A stretch of 64,000 nt of DNA from OLB11 sp041392835 (GTDB lineage Bacteria; Bacteroidota; Bacteroidia; Chitinophagales; Chitinophagaceae): positions 87,287-151,286 of the forward strand of contig JAWKLF010000006.1 in assembly GCA_041392835.1 (NCBI GenBank). Reading direction: 5' to 3'. This document shows positions 6,847 to 13,145 of this stretch, one piece after another. The notes under the pieces were generated by a model. That model was given only the letters and a program-made list of their open reading frames with translations. It ran no database searches and was not told where the DNA came from. Every line of letters starts with the position of its first letter. Position 1 is the stretch's first letter. The position numbers and the translations under genes were made by a program.

Positions 6847-6953
6847 GGCTTTGGCATTTTTAGAATTTTTACAATTTGTGTGAACATAAAATAGAGTGCA
6901 CTAACCGGCACACATATTATTAGTAGTGTTTTGATGAGTATGCTTTTTATCAT
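6843..6953 (-). CDS. 36-residue hydrophobic peptide gene
   Basis: The ORF encodes a peptide starting MIKSILIKTLLIICVPVSAL with one hydrophobic span and a basic end (KILKMPKP). Its start overlaps the stop of the 194-residue gene (ATGA) and its own stop overlaps the start of the 84-residue gene (ATGA). This double coupling makes real translation likely despite the size. A lysis-accessory or membrane role is possible. Confidence 0.45.
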   Translation of the reverse strand: MIKSILIKTLLIICVPVSALYFMFTQIVKILKMPKP

Positions 6954-7534
6954 GGCTTTTTATTTTTTTTGAGTAGTGGTAACAAGCGTGGTAATAGGAT
7001 TAAGGCGCAAATGGCTATAAGAGCATTGCTAGGGCTGGCTTTAAAATCTACACTTTGAAGTAGCTTAGATAGTGGCTTTTTTATATTCTTTTTTTCACTT
7101 TTGGATAGTGGGAGCAGCTCTTTGTAATCTTCATGTTCTATGTACAGCTCCATTGCTTCCTGATGTTTTTCTTCAAAAGTTATGATTTTGCTTTTGTTGT
7201 CTTTGGCTTTGCGATATATAAGGGCTATTTCTTTGAGCGTAGCTCTTGTTTCGTGGGTAAAGGTTTTGAGGTGCATCCAAGGCAATACGGTTTCTATTAG
7301 CATTTCTGACCCATCTATAATTAGATCGGTTAAATCTTCTGCATTTATGCTTTGCTCATCGTTGTCGGATGCTTCGCTATCTGTAGGCGTAGGATCGGAT
7401 TCTGATTCGGGTGCAAAATCGGTTTGGGCGCTATCTATGTCTTGTATAGCATCCTCTGTTGTGATACTTTCGGGTTTGGTTTCTGTGGCTTTGCTTAGCT
7501 CCTCCAGTAGATTAATTTCGTTATTCGTTTCCAT
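6950..7534 (-). CDS. Acidic tail-anchored virus protein of unknown function
   Basis: A 194-residue protein. Residues 1-65 are disordered and strongly acidic (ESESDPTPTDSEASDNDEQS). The middle (about 70-150) is helical and charged, and the C-terminus has one hydrophobic segment (NALIAICALILLPRLLPLL) ending KKNKKP. No signal peptide. The start overlaps the 119-residue gene by 14 bases. An acidic tail plus anchor suits an assembly scaffold at the membrane; this is inference, no family recognised. Confidence 0.55.
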   Translation of the reverse strand: METNNEINLLEELSKATETKPESITTEDAIQDIDSAQTDFAPESESDPTPTDSEASDNDEQSINAEDLTDLIIDGSEMLIETVLPWMHLKTFTHETRATLKEIALIYRKAKDNKSKIITFEEKHQEAMELYIEHEDYKELLPLSKSEKKNIKKPLSKLLQSVDFKASPSNALIAICALILLPRLLPLLKKNKKP

Positions 7535-7880
7535 GTTCGCCTATACTTTTGATTTGGTTTTCGCTCATGAATACGCTAATGCCTTTGAGCATTTCCATGT
7601 CTTGTTTGAGTTTTTCGAGGGCCTCTTTGTCGTCTTTGAGCTCCTCAAATACGTTGTATATATTTTTTGCTAACTTGCTAATTGTTACCAATGAAAATTT
7701 TTCGGGCATTTCGCCCATAAATATCTTGCCCTTCAGAAATGAAACAAGATTTACAGCACCTTCGAGGCTTTTTTCGTAGGTGGCAATCTTCTGTTTATTC
7801 TCTTCGTTGATAGCCAAAAGGGTAGCTAATTGTTCTTTGGGTACTTCTATGAGTTCTTTTTTTTCTATGATTTCGCTCAT
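7521..7880 (-). CDS. Coiled-coil protein of unknown function
   Basis: A 119-residue, mostly helical and charged product (EVPKEQLATLLAINEENKQK near the start), without signal or membrane segment. Heptad-like leucine/isoleucine spacing runs through about residues 10-100. It ends inside the start of the acidic anchored protein and follows the 168-residue protein by 15 bases. A partner or scaffold protein for its two neighbours is the simplest guess. Confidence 0.5.
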   Translation of the reverse strand: MSEIIEKKELIEVPKEQLATLLAINEENKQKIATYEKSLEGAVNLVSFLKGKIFMGEMPEKFSLVTISKLAKNIYNVFEELKDDKEALEKLKQDMEMLKGISVFMSENQIKSIGEHGNE

Positions 7881-7895
7881 GGCTGTATTTTTTTT

Positions 7896-8402
7896 TTAAA
7901 AACCTAATAGGCTCATAAAGTCATTTTCGGTTTCTTGAGTTGGCTTGCTTGGTTTGGTGCCTATGGCTGGTGTAGGTATGGCAGCTTGTTGGGCTTTTTT
8001 AAGTTCGGTTTCGAGTGCTTGTATGGTATTGCGGAGCTGGCTTATGGATTGCTCGCACTCTATAAGTTCTATTTCTAAGGCATCATTTTGTTTTTCGAGC
8101 TTGCCTGCTTCGGTTTTGCTTTGTATATAATAATCTACCAATTCTTTTACTAGCTTATTGATATTTTCGGTATCGGGATTGAGAGATGGTAGTAATGTAT
8201 TGATTTTGCCAATATACTCTGGGCTTAGGCTGGTTGTCATGGCTCGCTTTACCCATGTTTGTGGGGGTTTAGTGGCTGGTTTGGTGCTTTCTTGCACAGG
8301 GTTTGGTGCTTTCTGCTCTTGGTTTGGTGCTTCCTGCTCTTGGTTTATACCTTCTTGCTCTTGGATTTCTGTTTGAGGCTTTGTGTTTGCTTGCTCTTGC
8401 AT
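7896..8402 (-). CDS. Coiled-coil protein with N-terminal heptapeptide repeats; first gene of the middle operon
   Basis: A 168-residue protein. Residues about 10-45 contain imperfect 7-residue repeats (QEQEAPN) encoded by 21-bp tandem DNA repeats at about 8280-8362. Residues 75-145 form a likely coiled coil (KQNDALEIELIECEQSISQL), and the last part is Pro/Thr-rich, ending SLLGF. It is the first gene leftward of the iteron-like noncoding region, a position where origin-binding or segregation proteins are often found, but no DNA-binding motif is visible. No family recognised. Confidence 0.5.
   Translation of the reverse strand: MQEQANTKPQTEIQEQEGINQEQEAPNQEQKAPNPVQESTKPATKPPQTWVKRAMTTSLSPEYIGKINTLLPSLNPDTENINKLVKELVDYYIQSKTEAGKLEKQNDALEIELIECEQSISQLRNTIQALETELKKAQQAAIPTPAIGTKPSKPTQETENDFMSLLGF
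8280..8362. repeat. 21-bp imperfect tandem repeats inside the 168-residue gene
   Basis: About four copies of a 21-bp unit of the form GTTTGGTGCTTCCTGCTCTTG occur in a row, giving the repeated heptapeptide QEQEAPN. Copy number may vary by slippage. Confidence 0.6.
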
Positions 8403-8445
8403 ATAGATGGCTTTTTATTTGCTTACAAATTTCTTGTACTTAGGT

Positions 8446-8467
8446 ATGCAAGGCAATAGGCTTGCAT
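8446..8467. repeat. Inverted repeat upstream of the 168-residue gene
   Basis: ATGCAAG (8446-8452) and CTTGCAT (8461-8467) form a perfect 7-bp inverted repeat with an 8-base spacer, 44 bases upstream of the start codon at 8402. It may be a regulator site or part of the untranslated leader. Confidence 0.4.
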
Positions 8468-8518
8468 ATTTGATTATATATATGCTAATGGTAGCTATAA
8501 TGTGTACTATATGTTTTG

Positions 8519-8550
8519 TCCTATGTGATGCTTCACATAGGACTTTTTTG
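8519..8550 (+). terminator. Perfect 10-bp hairpin with T-run at the edge of the iteron region
   Basis: TCCTATGTGA (8519-8528) pairs perfectly with TCACATAGGA (8533-8542), loop TGCT, followed by CTTTTTTG. It would terminate rightward transcripts, although no rightward gene precedes it. It could shield the origin-like region from antisense transcription or be an origin-associated hairpin. Confidence 0.45.
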
Positions 8551-8781
8551 TGGACTTGTGGACTGATTTTAATTAAAATACTGATTATCAATATTTTATA
8601 TTGTTTTTTTCAGTCCTTTTATAGTCCAAGAACAGTCCACAAATAAAAAAATCAGTCCACAAACTATTTTTTTGTATGATGTATAAAAAGCTATTGGACT
8701 TTGTGGACTGCTAAAGGACTGCTAAAGGACTTTGAGAATACAGCATTTACAAGGTTTTGAGGTGCGAAAGTCCAGAAGTCC
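8540..8781. repeat. Iteron-like cluster of GGACT/AGTCC elements, candidate replication origin
   Basis: Thirteen copies of GGACT or its complement AGTCC fall in 242 AT-rich bases. The longer unit TTGTGGACTG is exact at 8556-8565 and 8701-8710, with inverted copies at 8633-8642 and 8653-8662; CTAAAGGACT appears at 8711-8720 and a close copy 11 bases later. The stretch from 8403 to 8943 has no convincing gene. It lies between the terminator of the early operon and the start of the middle operon. Repeats in both orientations in a noncoding region next to replication genes are typical of initiator-binding origins. Confidence 0.55.
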
Positions 8782-8897
8782 AAAAAATTGTTTACTATAT
8801 TCTAAAGAAAAAAAAAGAAAAAAATAAAAAAAATAGGAGAGCTGGCCAGTTGGGGACTTGATGGGCGGCCCATCGGTGGGGTGTATTAAAAAGGAAA

Positions 8898-8920
8898 AGC
8901 CTCGCGGAGTAGGCGAGGCT
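8898..8920 (-). terminator. Intrinsic terminator of the early operon
   Basis: On the leftward strand AGCCTCGC-CTACTCC-GCGAGGCT forms a perfect 8-bp GC-rich stem followed by TTTCCTTTTT. It lies 24 bases after the stop of the 67-residue gene and separates the early genes from the iteron-like region. Confidence 0.75.
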
Positions 8921-8943
8921 GAGAGCAATGAGAGTGTTGGTGA

Positions 8944-9147
8944 CTAATTGAGCGGAAAGAAGCTTAGGCTTATGATGTCTTTTAGCATTTTGTGGGAGCC
9001 CTGTAGTAGGGCATTGTTGTTGAGGGCGCATTGCATGGCTGCTATGTAGGCTTTGTGGTTGGCGTATATGCGCTCATACTCGTCCCGTGGTATTTGTATG
9101 TGCTCGTTTTGAGACGGAGCTAGTCTGTGGTTCTTCTTTTGTTTCAT
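8944..9147 (-). CDS. 67-residue protein of unknown function
   Basis: A small basic product, starting MKQKKNHRLAPSQNEHIQIP with a helical part (RDEYERIYANHKAYIAAMQC). No family recognised. It is the last gene before the terminator at 8898-8920 and follows directly after the candidate ncRNA. The base use resembles neighbouring virus genes. Confidence 0.45.
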   Translation of the reverse strand: MKQKKNHRLAPSQNEHIQIPRDEYERIYANHKAYIAAMQCALNNNALLQGSHKMLKDIISLSFFPLN

Positions 9148-9165
9148 TTGAAGATGTATTTAAGG

Positions 9166-9295
9166 TAAAAAAATAAAAGAGCTATCAGGTTGAAACAACT
9201 CACACAAGGTAAGTATGCCGGCCTTGCGGCTTGGGCTTCCTGATAGCTTTAAGATAAATCTGTGTGTTGTGGATTTACCCTGTATGAATTGTTTC
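9166..9295 (-). ncRNA. Candidate structured small RNA (about 130 nt) with own promoter and terminator
   Basis: No gene fits this stretch, but the leftward strand has a promoter (TTTG, 20 bases, TACATTTG; -7 at 9300-9307) and ends in AGCTCTTTTATTTTTTT. Between them fold three elements in order: CCCTG/CAGGG (9278-9299), TAAATC/GATTTA, and a 10-bp closing stem AGCTATCAGG/CCTGATAGCT (9180-9189 with 9239-9248) that encloses GCC-GCAA-GGC. GAGTTGTTTC near the 3' end can also pair with GAAACAATTC in the first hairpin, with TGTGTG and CACACA extending the helix, so two folds are possible. No known RNA family was recognised. Confidence 0.55.
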
Positions 9296-9299
9296 AGGG

Positions 9300-9307
9300 C
9301 AAATGTA
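9300..9307 (-). promoter_or_regulatory. Promoter of the candidate small RNA
   Basis: Leftward TACATTTG matches the -7 consensus TAnnTTTG, and a TTTG occurs exactly 20 bases upstream, matching the -33 element. This is the best two-part Bacteroidota promoter seen in the viral region. Confidence 0.6.
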
Positions 9308-9416
9308 GTGTGTGTTTTTTGTAGTACCAAATAAAAGGAGTATATTTGTATGGCTGGAGCGTTTTGGACGTTTGAAGGAAGCAACTTGAGTTTAGCACCT
9401 GATCGCCAGTATCTTA

Positions 9417-9869
9417 TTAAAACCAACTTTTAGGAGTTGGTTTTTTTCGTTTATACATGGTTTCAAATATGAGTTTGTTACCTTTTTTTTTGGAGAATCT
9501 CACGGCTTCTGCTACAAAGTATATATTGTCTATTTGCTTGGTGTATAGGAATACGTCTTGTTTTAGTTTGTTTTTTCCTTTGTATTCTATTTTGTCGGGT
9601 GTTTTGAGTATGATGGGTAGTAGAAGGAAGTCGTCGAGGTTTATAGCTATTTGTCCTCTTGGGTTTTCAGTTTTTGGGCTTCCATGTAGTTTGATGGCAT
9701 GTCGTATGCCTGATGTGTCTATGTGTCTTTGTATGCCTGTTACATCTTCGTTGGTGTATTGGTTTATAAAGTCGGTTTGTTGTTTAGTGGCTTTGCCCAG
9801 GTTTAGTATTTTGTGTGTAGGTTTTTGGCTTAGGGCCAAATTGATGAGCTGCTTTATTTCTTTTTTCAT
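9417..9869 (-). CDS. PBECR-like nuclease (phage Barnase-EndoU-ColicinE5/D-RelE-like family)
   Basis: A 150-residue protein. The order of conserved elements fits PBECR-type RNases: a His in DTSGIRHAIKLHG, an Asp-rich strand IAINLDDFLLLPIIL, KTPDKIEYKGKN, then a strand pair with YFVAEAVR and a C-terminal IFETMYKRKK. In phages these folds are predicted to cut RNA or act against the host; the exact target here is unknown. The gene lies directly downstream of the Tad2-like gene (12 bases) and ends within a terminator hairpin. Family call is by pattern only. Confidence 0.55.
   Translation of the reverse strand: MKKEIKQLINLALSQKPTHKILNLGKATKQQTDFINQYTNEDVTGIQRHIDTSGIRHAIKLHGSPKTENPRGQIAINLDDFLLLPIILKTPDKIEYKGKNKLKQDVFLYTKQIDNIYFVAEAVRFSKKKGNKLIFETMYKRKKPTPKSWF
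9421..9442 (-). terminator. Intrinsic terminator after the nuclease gene
   Basis: AACCAACT (9421-9428) and AGTTGGTT (9435-9442) form an 8-bp stem. Leftward it is followed by TTAATAAG; rightward it is followed by TTTTTTT, so it may act in both directions. It overlaps the last codons of the nuclease. Confidence 0.5.
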
Positions 9870-9881
9870 TATATGAATTTT

Positions 9882-10175
9882 TTAAAAGATAACCCAATCT
9901 TCTGAAAGCATGTCGGATTGCGAAGCTAGCCAACCTGTTAGTATTTTTTTGTCCGCTGTAAACATACGTATGCTTCCAAGAGCTTCAAAGGTATCGCCTC
10001 CTATTTCTTTCTCAATTACTTCCCTTAGTGCCGGGTCCTGAATTGCTCTTGTTGGTACTGTTCCTGCTGGCAGGAGAAAGAGAAACATCCCTTTGCCATT
10101 CCAACCTTGTCTTGCTACTCTATAGCCTTGTTTTAGGGCTTCAATAGCTTGTCCGAAATTTTTATTTTGTATCAT
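9882..10175 (-). CDS. tad2: DUF2829 protein, Tad2-like (anti-Thoeris)
   Basis: A 97-residue protein of the DUF2829 family. The signature GYRVARQGWNGKGMFLFL lies near the N-terminus, and the end QSDMLSEDWVIF matches the family's closing motif. Phage Tad2 proteins of this family are known to bind the signalling molecule made by ThsB enzymes and so block Thoeris defence. The protein is small and soluble. It is the first of a run of early accessory genes (nuclease downstream; unknown, ATPase and methyltransferase upstream). Family membership is clear; anti-Thoeris activity is inferred. Confidence 0.85.
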   Translation of the reverse strand: MIQNKNFGQAIEALKQGYRVARQGWNGKGMFLFLLPAGTVPTRAIQDPALREVIEKEIGGDTFEALGSIRMFTADKKILTGWLASQSDMLSEDWVIF

Positions 10176-10232
10176 TTTTTATATGAGTTTTTTAAGGGCG
10201 CTCAACCCGTTGGTTAATAATTTTATAAAGTT

Positions 10233-10282
10233 ATAACGCCAGCTTTGCAAAATCTAAAAGACTTCGCAAAGCTGGACGTTAT
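10233..10282. repeat. attC-like imperfect inverted repeat with one unpaired base
   Basis: ATAACG-CCAGCTTTGC (10233-10248) pairs with GCAAAGCTGG-A-CGTTAT (10266-10282). Sixteen base pairs form with one extra A unpaired and a 17-base loop. The stop codon of the 73-residue gene falls inside the CGTTATAC end. Outer ends of the TAAC/GTTA kind, a bulged base, and a stop codon within the box are features of integron attC sites; a simple structured terminator is the alternative. Confidence 0.45.
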
Positions 10283-10500
10283 ACGCGATTTATTGACAAA
10301 ACTCTAAATTGGTCTTGAAAATGTCTTCCGCTATCATAATCCCATACATATAAATCGCCTTGCATTACTCCAATTATTAATCGTTCAATAGGGATTTTTT
10401 TTTCTTTTGAAATATCTTCTAAAAAACGTCGTAAAACAGTCGTTTTCCCCTCATTGCCAAATTCTTTGCTTGGCTTGACTTTTGAAGTTTTGTTTTTCAT
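10279..10500 (-). CDS. 73-residue protein of unknown function, cassette-like
   Basis: A short basic product (RRFLEDISKEKKIPIERLII in the middle, then MQGDLYVWDYDSGRHF). No family recognised. The gene fills almost the whole space between two ACGTTATrCG elements (10276-10285 and 10562-10571), with its stop codon inside the first, which makes it look like a mobile single-gene cassette. Leaders on both sides are poorer in overlap than elsewhere in the virus, where genes abut. Confidence 0.5.
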   Translation of the reverse strand: MKNKTSKVKPSKEFGNEGKTTVLRRFLEDISKEKKIPIERLIIGVMQGDLYVWDYDSGRHFQDQFRVLSINRV

Positions 10501-10589
10501 ATTAAATTTTGTTTTTTAAATCAAGTTTTTTTTAGAATACGCCACCTCGTTTAGCTGCATCACGTTATGCGGTCAGGCTAAAACGACAA

Positions 10590-10973
10590 CTATCGTTTAC
10601 ATTCTATTACATCAAATCTTCTGTGGAAACTTGCTCCTAATTCAACCAGTTGTTCTGCTTCAATTTCGCTTTTACAAACAAGAACGAATTTCGGTTCAAT
10701 CGTAAAAGGCATTTTCTTCATTCTGTTGACAGTAATAGTATTTGAACCCATATTGAATAATGCTTCAACTGCTTTTAAATCATACAATTCATCAAATACA
10801 ACTAACTTTGTTTTTTCGGTGCATTTAGAAAAAAGGAAAGGGTCTTCGTGAGTTTTTTTACCTCTATGACAGATGAAAACTACTTCATCATTTTGAAACT
10901 GACTTGCAATTTCTCTTGCCTTAGTTGTTTTGCCACTACCTCGGTTACCTGTGATTAAAATTGATTTTTGCAT
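10590..10973 (-). CDS. Small P-loop NTPase of unknown role
   Basis: A 127-residue ATPase: Walker A GNRGSGKTTKAREIA at residues 8-22; Walker B TKLVVFDELYDL; sensor-like strand KFVLVCKSE. It is a minimal domain with no extra parts. The motif order resembles small KAP/Zot or helicase-loader-like ATPases, but no precise family can be given. It is separate from the 184-residue late ATPase. The position in the early region suggests DNA replication or defence-related work. Confidence 0.6.
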   Translation of the reverse strand: MQKSILITGNRGSGKTTKAREIASQFQNDEVVFICHRGKKTHEDPFLFSKCTEKTKLVVFDELYDLKAVEALFNMGSNTITVNRMKKMPFTIEPKFVLVCKSEIEAEQLVELGASFHRRFDVIECKR

Positions 10974-10999
10974 TTTGATATTTTTTTAAGTGTTAATAA

Positions 11000-11092
11000 T
11001 TAGTTTGATTTAAGCCCGCACGAAGAAAGCAATACAGCTAATATCGCATATAAAGCAATAGCGGGGGGTGTGGTAAATTTTAACTTTGACAT
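11000..11092 (-). CDS. 30-residue lipopeptide gene
   Basis: A very short ORF whose product begins MSKLKFTTPPAIALYAILAV and continues LLSSCGLKSN, a complete lipoprotein signal with lipobox LSSC followed by only five residues. It lies between the methyltransferase and the small ATPase genes. Size and design resemble colicin-release lysis lipoproteins; it could also be a Rz1-like or membrane-stress peptide. Called from sequence pattern alone. Confidence 0.4.
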   Translation of the reverse strand: MSKLKFTTPPAIALYAILAVLLSSCGLKSN

Positions 11093-11103
11093 TTTGTTTC
11101 TAT

Positions 11104-11856
11104 TTAGTTTTTTTCGTAGTGCATTTTTATACATCGCATTAAATATTCTGCTATTTTAGGATAAACGGAATCTCCAATTGCTTCGAGTCTATCTTTGTCC
11201 AATCCTTTGGAAAATTCATCATTTCTTCGTAAACGTGAACCGTTTCCGTACCGTTTAATCCGTTCAAGTAGCATTGATACATCAGTTTGTCCTGGTACTT
11301 TTCTTTCGAGAAATACTTCCTGTAGCTTTTTAAAGAGCTTAAAAGTCCTTTTCGGGCATCGGACTTGAGCGGTGTTGGGAGTATATGCAATAATGAATAG
11401 GCGCTTTCTAATGTGCCGAGCTCCAAACTGTCTAGCTGATAGCACTTTCCATTCTGCATCATACCCGAGGGCGGCCAAGTCATATAAGATATACTCAAGC
11501 CCTTTATTAAGTAGGTTTGAACTATTTTCAATAATGACATATCTAGGGCATACGATTTTAATAATGCGTTGAAATTCACTCCATAGGCCACTCCTATTGC
11601 CTTGAAGTCCAGTTTGTGAGCCAGATACTGATATATCTTGGCATGGAAAGCCGCCCGTGAGTATATCAACGTAGGGGAGGTGTTGGATTGTTGTAATGTC
11701 GCCATAGAGTTTAATTTTTGGAAAATGTTGTTTTAAAATGTTCATTTTGTACTTACTTATTTCCACAGCGAACAGGCTTTCTATACCTACTCGATGCGCA
11801 CCCAGGGAAAAGCCCCCAATGCCTTCAAATAACCCGCCATGTGTAAGTGTTTTCAT
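11104..11856 (-). CDS. dcm: C5-cytosine DNA methyltransferase (solitary)
   Basis: A 250-residue m5C methyltransferase. Motif I FEGIGGFSLG binds S-adenosylmethionine; motif IV GGFPCQDIS has the catalytic Cys; motif VI is ENSSNLL (usual ENV has Ser); motif VIII is RKRLFI; motif X is GDSVYPKIAEYL. The gap between VIII and X, the target recognition region, is short (about 70 residues). No restriction enzyme is nearby. The likely job is to protect viral DNA from host restriction or regulate viral genes. It follows the helicase gene by 3 bases. Confidence 0.88.
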   Translation of the reverse strand: MKTLTHGGLFEGIGGFSLGAHRVGIESLFAVEISKYKMNILKQHFPKIKLYGDITTIQHLPYVDILTGGFPCQDISVSGSQTGLQGNRSGLWSEFQRIIKIVCPRYVIIENSSNLLNKGLEYILYDLAALGYDAEWKVLSARQFGARHIRKRLFIIAYTPNTAQVRCPKRTFKLFKKLQEVFLERKVPGQTDVSMLLERIKRYGNGSRLRRNDEFSKGLDKDRLEAIGDSVYPKIAEYLMRCIKMHYEKN

Positions 11857-11859
11857 TGT

Positions 11860-13137
11860 TTAATTTTTGTGTGTGAATGTCATATACTCAATACCGTTGC
11901 TTTTATATCTATTATAGTTGTTATGTTTGTTAATTTCCAACTCATTGAGCTCTGCCCAGGTGCGCACCCACTTATTGAATGTTTTTTGGTGCAGGCGTTC
12001 TTTTCCTTTGTTTTCGGATATAAAGGCCTCCATGAGCTTCTTGGGCTCAAACTGATTGTTAAAATCCATTTGCCCCAATACGGTATCATTCATGTATTCT
12101 ATAAACTCCTCCCCGGCAGTATCTATGAGTTTGTTTACTTCATAGTTTTCTAAAGGAAATTCTATCAAACCGTTTTCAAGGTAAAAGCGTATGCAGTCTA
12201 TCATGTAGGCGTAAAACATGGCATATTGCTCTTTATCCCAATCGTAAAAAAACATTCGGCCAAACTCCTTAACAGGAGTGTGTTCTCCGTTGAAGTAGTT
12301 GGAAAATTCAATAATTTGTTGGCGACCTTTGTTGCTATCGCCACCGCCTTTGAGGCTGGTATTAGTAGAGATGTAAAATTTGGGGCTATCCTCGAACGAT
12401 AATGTGATGCTGTCTTTGCCTTTTTTCTCGAATGTAAATTCTTCGGTAATCATGCCATACAAGCGCTCAAAATCAAAGTTTTTTAGTACGTCATTGAAGT
12501 TGATCAGTTCAGTATCAATATTTGCTTTTTGAAATGGAAAGGGGCTATCAAACTTGAAGTTTTTGCCATCTATCAAGCACATGTTGAGCATTTTTCCGAG
12601 TGCTTTAGAAAATAGACTTTTACCAGTTCTTCCATTGTTTTCGCCATTGGTGCGCAGCTGCTTATCTACAGCTATTACAGCCTTGGTAATAGCAGGGTTT
12701 TTGTATCTGTGTAGCAAGTAGCCTATAGTGGTGGCTATACTGGACACCTTGCGTGCATCATCTTCGGTGTATTTATCTATGGCTTTTTTTTCTCCCAATA
12801 CGGCTAGGAGTATGAAGCGATTAAAGTCGCATTGGGCATAGTCTATATTTTGATAATCAAACTCTATGACTTGTTTTTTCCATATAAAACTTTCTAATTC
12901 GTTGTAAGAATGTTCTGTAATGCCTGCCTTACTTATAGATAAATATTTGTTTTTAAAATATACAAATGCATTCTTTTCGGTGTCTTTTTTGAATATTGGT
13001 TTTTCGTATTCCAAACCTTCGAGTAGATTGATACTGCAATAATTTTTTGCACCACGTCTAAACATTTCTCGCACCGCTTTAAGCTGTAGCCTCATCTTTT
13101 TGAGGTATTTTAGAAAAATTCCTGATTTTATAGGCAT
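11860..13137 (-). CDS. SF3/D5-like replicative helicase
   Basis: A 425-residue protein. Walker A NNGRTGKSLFSKAL is near residue 170; the B motif region follows at about 215-235 (LINFNDVLKNFDFERLYG); the sensor strand KFYISTNTS ends with an Asn as in SF3 helicases. The C-terminal 100 residues (KLMEAFISENKGKERLHQKT) look like a winged-helix extension. This fits the primase-helicase layout of small phages and plasmids, with the priming part in the next gene upstream. It would unwind DNA at the viral origin. Confidence 0.72.
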   Translation of the reverse strand: MPIKSGIFLKYLKKMRLQLKAVREMFRRGAKNYCSINLLEGLEYEKPIFKKDTEKNAFVYFKNKYLSISKAGITEHSYNELESFIWKKQVIEFDYQNIDYAQCDFNRFILLAVLGEKKAIDKYTEDDARKVSSIATTIGYLLHRYKNPAITKAVIAVDKQLRTNGENNGRTGKSLFSKALGKMLNMCLIDGKNFKFDSPFPFQKANIDTELINFNDVLKNFDFERLYGMITEEFTFEKKGKDSITLSFEDSPKFYISTNTSLKGGGDSNKGRQQIIEFSNYFNGEHTPVKEFGRMFFYDWDKEQYAMFYAYMIDCIRFYLENGLIEFPLENYEVNKLIDTAGEEFIEYMNDTVLGQMDFNNQFEPKKLMEAFISENKGKERLHQKTFNKWVRTWAELNELEINKHNNYNRYKSNGIEYMTFTHKN

Positions 13138-13145
13138 GATAAACT

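Noticed and set aside
7182..7673. 163-codon open frame on the plus strand
   Set aside because: Antisense to two well-packed virus genes; Ser/Leu-rich shadow of their codon use.
8407..9031. Open frames on both strands (8407-8646, 8722-8928, 8795-9031)
   Set aside because: They run through the iteron repeats and the terminator hairpin; products are low-complexity and lack starts in proper context.
9180..9299. Resemblance of GTTGTTTCAA to CRISPR repeat or tracrRNA ends
   Set aside because: Only single copies occur, no spacer array and no cas gene is in the window.
9160..9426. Open frame of 88 codons on the minus strand
   Set aside because: It overlaps the structured RNA candidate, the terminator at 9421-9442 and the sRNA promoter, and its product has no protein-like pattern.
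11151..11705. 184-codon frame inside the methyltransferase
   Set aside because: The other frame carries all m5C methyltransferase motifs in order; this one is a shadow.
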